The notes under the pieces: generated by a model
Databases searched by the model: none
Seen by the model: the letters and a program-made list of their open reading frames with translations, nothing else
What the model was told of the DNA's origin: nothing
Assembly: GCA_004297725.1 (NCBI GenBank)
Contig: SCUS01000146.1
Span: 1-46,651 of the forward strand
DNA length: 46,651 nt
Source: Myxococcaceae bacterium
GTDB lineage: Bacteria > Myxococcota_A > Polyangia > Polyangiales > Ga0077539
Direction of reading: 5' to 3'
Made by a program: the position numbers and the translations under genes
In this document: piece after piece, positions 35,088 to 41,910 of the stretch
How the letters are laid out: each line of letters starts with the position of its first letter
How positions within the stretch are numbered: the first letter of the stretch is position 1

Positions 35088-36701
35088 ATGCTGCGTGTCC
35101 AGATCGCCCGAGGAGCTTCCCTCTCCCTCACCCGCCGCGTCGACGGCCCGCTCTGCATCCCCGTCGATCGCGACGACCGCGACCTCCCCGAGGCGTGGTC
35201 CCTCCCATGGTTCGTCGTGCCCGAGGAGGGCGGCGCCGCGGTGCTGCTCCATGGTGAGCACCACCAGCCCATCGCCCGCCTCGAGCCCGGCGACGTCTTC
35301 CGCCACGGCGAGCTCACCGTGCGCCTCGATGTCGAGCCCGACGACGACCCCCGCACCGACCCGGTCTTCACCCTCCGCACCCCAGCCCGTCTCGCGCTCG
35401 CCTTCCCCGACGGGCGGCGCGTCCCCCTCGGCGCCCGCCCGCTGGTCATCGGGACCTCCCCCGCCAGCGACGTGGTGCTCACCGACCCCGCGGTGAGCGC
35501 CCGCCACGGGCAGGTGCACCGCGTCGGCAACGCGTGGATGCTCACCGACCTCGCCAGCACCAACGGCGTCTGGATCGGCGGCGCCCGCGTCGCCTCCGCC
35601 GCCCTCGGCCCCGGCGTGACGCTCACCCTCGGCCGCACCCGGGTCGAGTGCGTCCCCGAGGTGGAGGCCCCCAGCCCCCTCGTCGCCCCGAGCCTCGTCG
35701 GCGCCTCGCCCGCCATGGACCGGGTGCGCGCCGCCATCGCCCGCTACGCCCCGGCGCCCTACCCCGTGCTCGTCGAGGGAGAGAGCGGCGTCGGCAAGGA
35801 GCTCGTCGCCCGGGAGATCCACCGCCTCGGACCCAACCGCGACGGCCCGCTGGTCACGGTGAACTGCGCGGCCATCGCCCCCGACGTGATCGAGAGCGAG
35901 CTCTTCGGCCACGAGCGCGGGGCCTTCACCGGCGCCGTCGGCCGCCGCCGCGGGCTCTTCGAGGAGGCCCACCAGGGGACCCTCTTCCTCGACGAGATCG
36001 GCGACCTCCCTTTACCACTCCAGGTAAAACTATTGCGCGTGCTGGAGACCGGCGAGCTGCGGCGCGTGGGCGGCGAGCAGACGATCCGGGCCCGGCCCCG
36101 GGTGGTGAGCGCCACGCTGCGCGACCTCAACGCCATGGTCGCCGACGGCCGCTTCCGCGAGGACCTCTTCTTCCGGCTCGCCGATCTCCGGGTGACGGTT
36201 CCGCCGTTGAGGGAGCGTCAGGGGGACATCCCCGCGCTCATCGACGCGCTGCTCTCTCGCATCGGCGCGGACACGGGCCGCCACTGCCGCATCGAGGAGC
36301 GGGCCGTCGGGCGCATGGTGCTGCACCCCTGGGCGGGCAACGTGCGCGAGCTGCTGATGGTGCTCAAGCGCGCGGTGTTCCTGTGCGAGGGGGAGGTGAT
36401 CGGGCTGCGCGAGCTGCGCTTCGAGCCCACCGGGCGCGCGGCCTCGCTGCGCTCGAGGAGCGAGCCCCCGGCGCCGATGCCTCCGTCGCTGCCCGGGCGC
36501 TGGCCCGAGGAGGTGGCGAGGGGCGACCTCCCGGCGCTGCACCGCTGGTGCGACGGCAACCTGAGCCGCATGGCCGCCATCACGGGCATGGCGCGCTCGA
36601 CGCTGCGGGAGCGCATCCGCCGCCACGGCGCCTACGCCGGAGCCGCCGAGGAGGCGCGATTGACCGCCGGGAGCCTCGATCCAAGAATGCCCCGACGATG
36701 A
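35088..36701 (+). CDS. FHA-domain sigma-54-dependent transcriptional activator
   Basis: 537 residues from the ATG at 35088, with GGGAGG about 11 bases upstream. Residues 1-95 are an uncharacterised beta-rich part. An FHA domain spans about 100-190 (LVIGTSPASDVVL, SARHGQVHR, DLASTNGVWI), which reads phospho-threonine signals. The AAA+ domain spans about 203-440: Walker A GESGVGKE (231-238), sigma-54 contact loop GAFTGA (278-283), Walker B LFLDEIGD (299-306), then FREDLFFRL and WAGNVREL. A Fis-type helix-turn-helix is at about 485-513 (GNLSRMAAITGMARSTLRER). FHA-linked activators are a myxobacterial speciality controlled by Ser/Thr kinases. Codons 308-316 form an AT-rich, rare-codon patch. The stop overlaps the rhomboid start (ATGA). 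Confidence 0.95.
   Translation: MLRVQIARGASLSLTRRVDGPLCIPVDRDDRDLPEAWSLPWFVVPEEGGAAVLLHGEHHQPIARLEPGDVFRHGELTVRLDVEPDDDPRTDPVFTLRTPARLALAFPDGRRVPLGARPLVIGTSPASDVVLTDPAVSARHGQVHRVGNAWMLTDLASTNGVWIGGARVASAALGPGVTLTLGRTRVECVPEVEAPSPLVAPSLVGASPAMDRVRAAIARYAPAPYPVLVEGESGVGKELVAREIHRLGPNRDGPLVTVNCAAIAPDVIESELFGHERGAFTGAVGRRRGLFEEAHQGTLFLDEIGDLPLPLQVKLLRVLETGELRRVGGEQTIRARPRVVSATLRDLNAMVADGRFREDLFFRLADLRVTVPPLRERQGDIPALIDALLSRIGADTGRHCRIEERAVGRMVLHPWAGNVRELLMVLKRAVFLCEGEVIGLRELRFEPTGRAASLRSRSEPPAPMPPSLPGRWPEEVARGDLPALHRWCDGNLSRMAAITGMARSTLRERIRRHGAYAGAAEEARLTAGSLDPRMPRR
36011..36028. promoter_or_regulatory. AT-rich inverted repeat inside the activator gene
   Basis: TTTACC (36011-36016), six bases, GGTAAA (36023-36028): a perfect 6+6 dyad within a coding region, spanning codons CCT TTA CCA CTC CAG GTA AAA and followed by CTA TTG. 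The local base composition differs sharply from the surrounding GC-rich DNA. It could be a protein-binding site or a slow-translation patch. Role unknown. Confidence 0.4.
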
Positions 36702-37414
36702 TCCCCATCCGAGACCTCAACCCGACGCGCAACACCCCGTGGGTCACCTGGACGCTGCTGCTCCTCTGCGGGCTGGTGTTCACCTGGCAGGCGGTGCTTC
36801 CCGTCGGGGCCGACCGGGACTTCGTCTTCTCCTACGGGCTCGTGCCTCGGCGGCTGATGTTCGGGCAAGACCCGGCCGCCCTGGTCACCCTGTTCACGTC
36901 GATGTTCATGCACGGCGGGCTCATGCACATCATCGGCAACCTGTGGTTCCTGCGGATGTTCGGCGACAACGTCGAAGACAACATGGGCCCGGTGCGCTTC
37001 GCCCTCTTCTACGTGCTCTGCGGCCTCGCCGCGGCGGCCGCCCAGATCGCCATGAACCCGGCGTCCGGCGTCCCGATGGTGGGCGCCTCGGGGGCCATCG
37101 CCGGCGTGCTCGCGGCCTACCTGGTGCTCTTCCCCCACGCCCGCGTCGTGGCCCTGGTGCCGATCTTCATCTTCATCCAGTTCATGGAGATCCCGGCCTT
37201 CGTGTTCATCGCGCTGTGGTTCGCGCTGCAGTTCTTCTCCGGCGTGGGGTCGCTCGGCGCGGCCGGCGGCGGCGTCGCCTACTGGGCCCACATCGGCGGC
37301 TTCGTGGCGGGCCTCGCGCTGGTGTTCCTCTTCCGCACGCCGAAGCCCCCGTCGCCGAGGGTGGTCTTCGAGCGCCCGCGGATGCCCTGGCGCAACGACG
37401 ACCGCGGGTGGTGA
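36698..37414 (+). CDS. Rhomboid-family intramembrane serine protease
   Basis: 238 residues from the ATG at 36698, overlapping the activator stop. Six transmembrane helices are apparent (about 15-35, 65-87, 100-120, 127-147, 150-180 and 198-213). MHGGLMHIIGNLWFLRMFGDN is the conserved loop and helix 2 region, the catalytic Ser131 is in VGASGAIAG, and the catalytic His198 is in YWAHIGGF, so the dyad is complete. The N-terminal IPIRDLNPTRNTPWVTW is the common start of bacterial members with cytoplasmic N-termini. It cuts single-pass membrane proteins within the bilayer. Coupling to a sigma-54 activator gene suggests that the protease acts in the same pathway. A GC hairpin follows. Confidence 0.96.
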   Translation: MIPIRDLNPTRNTPWVTWTLLLLCGLVFTWQAVLPVGADRDFVFSYGLVPRRLMFGQDPAALVTLFTSMFMHGGLMHIIGNLWFLRMFGDNVEDNMGPVRFALFYVLCGLAAAAAQIAMNPASGVPMVGASGAIAGVLAAYLVLFPHARVVALVPIFIFIQFMEIPAFVFIALWFALQFFSGVGSLGAAGGGVAYWAHIGGFVAGLALVFLFRTPKPPSPRVVFERPRMPWRNDDRGW

Positions 37415-37417
37415 GCC

Positions 37418-37431
37418 GGGCCGCTCGGCCC
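37418..37431 (+). terminator. Possible hairpin terminator after the rhomboid gene
   Basis: GGGCCG (37418-37423), CT, CGGCCC (37426-37431) is a perfect dyad starting four bases after the stop; in RNA the inner pairs would open to give a 4-bp stem. No T-run follows. Confidence 0.35.
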
Positions 37432-37544
37432 CGGGAGGCCCTTCTGCGCCGTCGCGAAGGTGAACCACTCCAGGCCGTGAAACGCGCCTCGGGATGGAGG
37501 TCCGCGTGGACCGCTACAGCTCGGCCTTGGAGAGTGTCTAAGGG

Positions 37545-37623
37545 TTTGTGCAGTCTTTGTGCACCCTGCTGGAGCCTCCCGACATCGAAGGTCTGGTTCG
37601 GCCGACTGCAGTCCACCTGCAGT
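37545..37623 (+). promoter_or_regulatory. Two pairs of direct repeats, each with 11-bp spacing
   Basis: TTTGTGCA occurs at 37545-37552 and 37556-37563; CTGCAGT occurs at 37606-37612 and 37617-37623. Both pairs repeat every 11 bases, one helical turn, as regulator half-sites often do. They lie in the 264-base leader of the DUF4397 lipoprotein gene. No convincing -35/-10 or -24/-12 promoter was found with them. Confidence 0.35.
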
Positions 37624-37666
37624 GGGTTCGCGGGGGGTGCCGCTGGGCGCCCGATCCACTCTTCCT

Positions 37667-37671
37667 GGAGG
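37667..37671 (+). promoter_or_regulatory. Strong ribosome binding site for the DUF4397 lipoprotein
   Basis: GGAGG seven bases before the ATG at 37679, nearly ideal, which decides this start over the open codons upstream to 37559. Confidence 0.75.
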
Positions 37672-37678
37672 CTTTGTC

Positions 37679-39352
37679 ATGGCTCTTCGACTTCATGGTT
37701 CCTTGGCGGGTATGGGCGCGGTGATGTTCGCCCTGGGCGGCGCGCTGGCCGGCTGCTCGGATGACCCTGCGACCCCGCCCGCCGACGCGGCGGTGACCGA
37801 CCTCGGCACGCCCGGCGACACCGGCACCGACGCGGGCACTGCCACCGACACCCCCGTCGCGACCGACACTCCCGTCGCGACCGACGCCCCGCCCGCCGAC
37901 GCGGGAGCGCGGGCGCGACTGCGGGTGATCCACGCCGCCCCGGGCGCGGGCAACGTCGACATCTACGCCGCCGGCGCGACGACCGCCGCCGCCAGCAACG
38001 TCGCGTACGGCACCGCCACCGGCTACCTCGAGCTCCCGCCGGGGCCGATCGCCTTCGACATCCGCGCCGCGGGCGCGTCGGGCGCTCCGGCCTTCACGAC
38101 CCCGATGGTCGCCCTCGCCGCGGGCCGCTCGTACACCGTCATCGCCGCGGGCCGGCTCGGCTCCACCGACGGCGCCGATCGCTTCCGCGTGCTGCCGCTC
38201 GAGGAGGGCTTCGCCGCCGATGCGGCGGGCGCGCGCGTTCGCATCGTGCACGCCGGCTCGGACGCCCCGACGGTAGGCGTCGACGTCGGCAACGACAGCC
38301 CCGCGGCCCCCGAGGTCGCCAGCCTGGCGCGCTTCGCCGACACCGGCGCGGCGGGCGTGGCGCTCCCCGGCAACGCGGCCCTCCAGGTCGGGCTCACGGC
38401 CGGCGGCGCGACGGTCACGGCCTTCACGACGCCGCAGCTCGGCGCGGGCAACCAGTGGTTCGTCATCGCGACGGGCCTGCTCCCCAGCACCGACACGGCC
38501 GTCGACAACGGCTTCGGCCTGCTCGCGGTGAACCAGTCGGGCACCGCCGCGTTCATCAAGCAGAACCCGCGCGTGCACGTCGTCCACGCGGGCGCCGACG
38601 CCCCCGCGGTGGACCTCTTCGCCGGGCCCGCCGGCGAGGGCCCCAACGCCGCGCGCACCGTCCAGATCGTCGACAACCTCTCGTACCCGGTTCGCGCCGG
38701 GGCGAGCACCACGGGCGGCCTCGCGTCGGCGCAGGTTCCGCCCGGCACCTACGGCATCGACATCTTCCCCTACGCCGCCGGCTCGGCCCGCCCTTCGGGC
38801 GCTCCGGCCTTCACGGTGCCCTCGCTCGCGCTCGCGCCGGGTCGCCAGTACGTCGCCATCGCGGCGTACTTCCTCGCCCCGCAGGCGGCCCAGACCCCGC
38901 CCGACTCGGCCTTCACGGTGCTGCCCCTCGAGTACGCGATGACCAGCGACGCCGCCGCCGCCACGGCGCCGCGCATCGTCGCCGTGCACGCCTCGGGCGA
39001 CGCGCCCCCGGTCGACCTCGGCGTCCAGGGCGCCACCTTCACGCCCGTCTTCACCAACGTCGCCCGAGGCGCGAGCTCACCCGCGGCGGGCACCACGGTC
39101 CCGGCCGACCCCTTCACCCTCGCCGTGCGCGCCGCCGGCGGCACCGCCAACGCCGCGACCTTCGCCGTCGACCTCGACGCCAACCAGAGGGTCTTCGTCA
39201 TCGCCTCCGGGGCGCTCACCCCGCGCGCCGCGGCCGGCAGCGCGCCCGCCGACCAGGCCTTCAACCTGAGCGCGGTGTTCGCCAACCCGGGCACCGTGCA
39301 GCTCGGCGCCGGCGCCTGGAGCCTCGCGCGCATCAACCCGCTCGCGCTCTGA
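37679..39352 (+). CDS. DUF4397-domain lipoprotein
   Basis: 557 residues from the ATG at 37679. The leader ends ALGGALAGC with a good lipobox, followed by an Asp/Thr/Pro-rich linker with a short repeat (TDTPVA twice, then TDAPPA). Four related beta-sandwich repeats follow, each starting with an R-x-x-x-V-H-A strand: RLRVIHAAPGAGNVDIYAAG, RVRIVHAGSDAPTVGVDVGN, RVHVVHAGADAPAVDLFAGP and RIVAVHASGDAPPVDLGV. They match DUF4397, a domain frequent in bacterial surface and secreted proteins with unknown ligand. There are almost no cysteines after the lipobox, unlike its neighbours. It follows the rhomboid gene by 264 bases on the same strand and has its own leader region, so independent control is likely. 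Confidence 0.93.
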   Translation: MALRLHGSLAGMGAVMFALGGALAGCSDDPATPPADAAVTDLGTPGDTGTDAGTATDTPVATDTPVATDAPPADAGARARLRVIHAAPGAGNVDIYAAGATTAAASNVAYGTATGYLELPPGPIAFDIRAAGASGAPAFTTPMVALAAGRSYTVIAAGRLGSTDGADRFRVLPLEEGFAADAAGARVRIVHAGSDAPTVGVDVGNDSPAAPEVASLARFADTGAAGVALPGNAALQVGLTAGGATVTAFTTPQLGAGNQWFVIATGLLPSTDTAVDNGFGLLAVNQSGTAAFIKQNPRVHVVHAGADAPAVDLFAGPAGEGPNAARTVQIVDNLSYPVRAGASTTGGLASAQVPPGTYGIDIFPYAAGSARPSGAPAFTVPSLALAPGRQYVAIAAYFLAPQAAQTPPDSAFTVLPLEYAMTSDAAAATAPRIVAVHASGDAPPVDLGVQGATFTPVFTNVARGASSPAAGTTVPADPFTLAVRAAGGTANAATFAVDLDANQRVFVIASGALTPRAAAGSAPADQAFNLSAVFANPGTVQLGAGAWSLARINPLAL

Positions 39353-39465
39353 CCCGACCTCCGGCAGACGGCCCTCTCGGTCGCCCCCGGTCGGCGGGGT
39401 GCCCGGGTGGAATCGCTCGAACGTGCAACCGATCAAGCCGCGCCCTGCGTGAGCCGCGAGGGCGC

Positions 39466-41775
39466 TCAGGGCGTCGCAGCGGCCGCGGGCGGCGTCGCCC
39501 GCGACACGTCGACGTCGATGCCTCGCACCGTCTCCACCAGCCGCACCCGCCGCTCGCCCATCTGGGTGTCGAGCTCCACGATGCGTCGGGTGAGCTGATC
39601 GAGCTGCGTGGCGCCCCGGCCGAGGCGCGCCGTGAGCTGCGCCCGAAGGTCCGCGGCCTGGGCGTTGCGCTGGATCGCCAGGAGGTTCTGCCGGGTCTCG
39701 GCGACGCTCGTCTGGAGGTCGTCGCGGCGCTGCTCGACGTCCGCGCGCTCCCGGGTGAGCGTGTCGAGCTGGCGCCGCAGGTCGAGCGCGGTGCGCAGCG
39801 CGAGGGCCACGTCGGCGGCGGGGCGGCCGTCTCGGAGGTACTGCTCGATCGCCGTGGCGGCCTGCTCGTCGCTGAGCTCGGCGTGGTCGGTGAAGGCGCT
39901 GCGGGTCGTGACGATCACCTCGCCGCGAGCGCGCGCGGCCACCTCGACGGGGACCAGGGCGTTGCCGCCGGACTGCTCGGTGCCGGCGGGGGGCTCGAAG
40001 ATCTGGGCGCCGTGGAGGGCGTGGCGCAGCATCACCCGGACGGGGCGCTCGACGCCGTTGCGCACCCGGTAGGTGGTGCGCTGCACGTTGAAGCGCTCGA
40101 TGGTGAGCTCGCCGCGCAGCATCGTGAGCAGCCGGGCGCCCTCGACCGCGGCGGTGGCGGAGTGATCCACCGCGAGCCCGCGCTCGAGCGCGAAGGGGAT
40201 CGTCGTGGTGGCCGCGTCGGGCAGCGGCTCGAGCAGCCCCTGGCCCAGGTACGCGCCCGCCTCGAAGATGGCGATGGGACCGCGCTCCAGCAGGGCTCCG
40301 GTGCGGTTCTCGAAGCGGGCGACGTGGAAGGGGTGCGCGCTGGAGTCGGGCACCCCGGGGTCGGGGGCGAAGAGGTACATCTGCGACCCGGGGACCTCCC
40401 TCGCGGTGAGCATCACCATGGTGGCGCTGCGGTCGGGGATGGTGACCCGCTGCGGGAGGTCGTAGCGGGTGACGCCGCCCTGCACCGCGAGGGCCGCGAG
40501 GGCGCTCACGTTGCGCGGCGCCGAGGTGGCCGCGGCGGCGGTCTCGCGGCGGGTGTCGTCGAGGTCGCCCTCCGAGGACAGCAGGTTGAAGGGGTAGCTC
40601 ACGCTCACCACGCCGCCGCCCTCGGGCGAAGGAAACTGCCACCGTCGCACGGCGCTGGCGATGCACTGCGCCCCCGAGGCGTTCGGGTACGAGCTGGCAG
40701 CCACGGAGGAGCCCTGCACGGCGCCGGTGGGGCCGATGAGGAAGCGGACGATCACCCGACCCGAGGCGCCGGGGTTGCTGGCGAGCGACTGCTCGTGGCA
40801 GTGCGAGACCTGCCCGAGGTTGCGCAGCACCACCCGGCGAATCGCCTCGGGAGAGAGCGATCCCGACACCGTGGGCGGGGCGGCGCGCACCCGCGGGCCC
40901 GCCGCGCGGCGCTCGCTCAGGCCTCGTCCCGCGCCGGAGCCGTAGCCCTGGCCCGAGCCCGTCCCCGCCCCGCGGCCCATCGTGCCGAGGTTGCCCAGGC
41001 CGATGGTTCCCTCGCCGGCTCCGCCGCCGCCGACGCCGCTGCCCCGGAGGCCGAGGCCACCGTAGCCAGAGGCGTCCTCGGAGGGCTGCGGCGAAGGCTC
41101 GGGGGCCGGTGCGTCGCCCGGCTGCTCCTGCGCGAGGGTGGTGTCGCTCTGCGGCACCGCGTCGATGACCGCGCCCTGGTCGGTCACCGTCGGCCGCAGC
41201 GGCACCGTCGGCCTCGAGAGCTGCGAGCGAAACGACACCGGAGCCCCGGCCACCAGCGAGAGGTTCACGTCCGACCAGTCCTCGCCGGAGACGTTCTGCA
41301 CGATGCCCCAGGCCTGCACCTGCGCGGCGCCCTCGCTGAACACCAGCCGGTACGACGGCCGCCAGATGGGGGTCTCCACGGTGTAGCCCACCAGCAGGTC
41401 GTGCTCCCGGCCGTCGAGGGAGAGGCGCACGGTGCGGCGCGCGTCCGCGGGCGGGGCGTCGCTCGCGGGGTGCTCTTCGGGCAGCGGGAAGGCCGCCGAG
41501 CGCACGGAGCTCCCGCCCCGCTCCATCACCGCGAGCGTCGCGAGGAAGTCGTCGACCTCGCCCTGGGTCACGCGGAAGCGCACCTCCCCTTCGCTCACGT
41601 GGCCCTGCCGCTCGAAGTAGCCGACGCCGTTGCGGTAGACCACCACCCGGCGCAGCGGGAGCGACGAGGTGGTCTGCACCGCGGCGCTACGGCCACAGCC
41701 GGTGACGGCGAGCAGGGTCACCAGCAGTGCGCCGGAGACGAGCGGGCGAGGACGGGCGAGAGAATGATTGGCCAT
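39466..41775 (-). CDS. DUF4139 protein with inserted AgmX/PglI C-terminal-type domain, lipoprotein
   Basis: 769 residues from the ATG at 41775. The leader ends LVTLLAVTGC (lipobox VTGC). A DUF4139-type beta region starts at about 40 (VVVYRNGVGYFER) and runs to about 185 (YTVETPIWRPSYRLV, GIVQNVSGEDWSDVNLSL). Then a Pro/Gly-rich linker (205-300, with GEGTIGLGNLGTMGRG) and a compact domain (300-398) interrupt it. That domain has the AgmX/PglI pattern: SLSPEAIRRVVLRNLGQVSHC, GRVIVRFLIGPTGAVQ, CIASAVRRWQFPSPEGGGVV, with Cys326 and Cys371. DUF4139 resumes at about 425-625, and a coiled coil ends the protein (665-755). AgmX/PglI proteins are linked to gliding motility and outer-membrane complexes. 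The 669-residue lipoprotein gene lies 135 bases upstream on the same strand. Confidence 0.9.
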   Translation of the reverse strand: MANHSLARPRPLVSGALLVTLLAVTGCGRSAAVQTTSSLPLRRVVVYRNGVGYFERQGHVSEGEVRFRVTQGEVDDFLATLAVMERGGSSVRSAAFPLPEEHPASDAPPADARRTVRLSLDGREHDLLVGYTVETPIWRPSYRLVFSEGAAQVQAWGIVQNVSGEDWSDVNLSLVAGAPVSFRSQLSRPTVPLRPTVTDQGAVIDAVPQSDTTLAQEQPGDAPAPEPSPQPSEDASGYGGLGLRGSGVGGGGAGEGTIGLGNLGTMGRGAGTGSGQGYGSGAGRGLSERRAAGPRVRAAPPTVSGSLSPEAIRRVVLRNLGQVSHCHEQSLASNPGASGRVIVRFLIGPTGAVQGSSVAASSYPNASGAQCIASAVRRWQFPSPEGGGVVSVSYPFNLLSSEGDLDDTRRETAAAATSAPRNVSALAALAVQGGVTRYDLPQRVTIPDRSATMVMLTAREVPGSQMYLFAPDPGVPDSSAHPFHVARFENRTGALLERGPIAIFEAGAYLGQGLLEPLPDAATTTIPFALERGLAVDHSATAAVEGARLLTMLRGELTIERFNVQRTTYRVRNGVERPVRVMLRHALHGAQIFEPPAGTEQSGGNALVPVEVAARARGEVIVTTRSAFTDHAELSDEQAATAIEQYLRDGRPAADVALALRTALDLRRQLDTLTRERADVEQRRDDLQTSVAETRQNLLAIQRNAQAADLRAQLTARLGRGATQLDQLTRRIVELDTQMGERRVRLVETVRGIDVDVSRATPPAAAATP

Positions 41776-41910
41776 GGCGGGGGAGACACCTCCGTCGCCT
41801 CGGGGGTTCCACGACCCTTCGCGTGGTTGCGGCCCCGGGCGGCGAAGGGTGGTTCGCCGGTCGGGCGCGCGGTGTCAAAACGCTGGCTGGAATGGTGAAG
41901 GGGGCGGCGA

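Noticed and set aside
37593..37610. Possible sigma-54 (-24/-12) promoter before the DUF4397 gene
   Set aside because: CTGGTTCG is near the -24 element, but the following GC is eleven rather than ten bases from GG, and the TTGC element is poor.
41873..41878. TTGACA on the minus strand upstream of the DUF4139 gene as a -35 box
   Set aside because: No -10-like sequence occurs at 16-18 bases; the surroundings are GC-rich. One hexamer alone is not evidence of a promoter.
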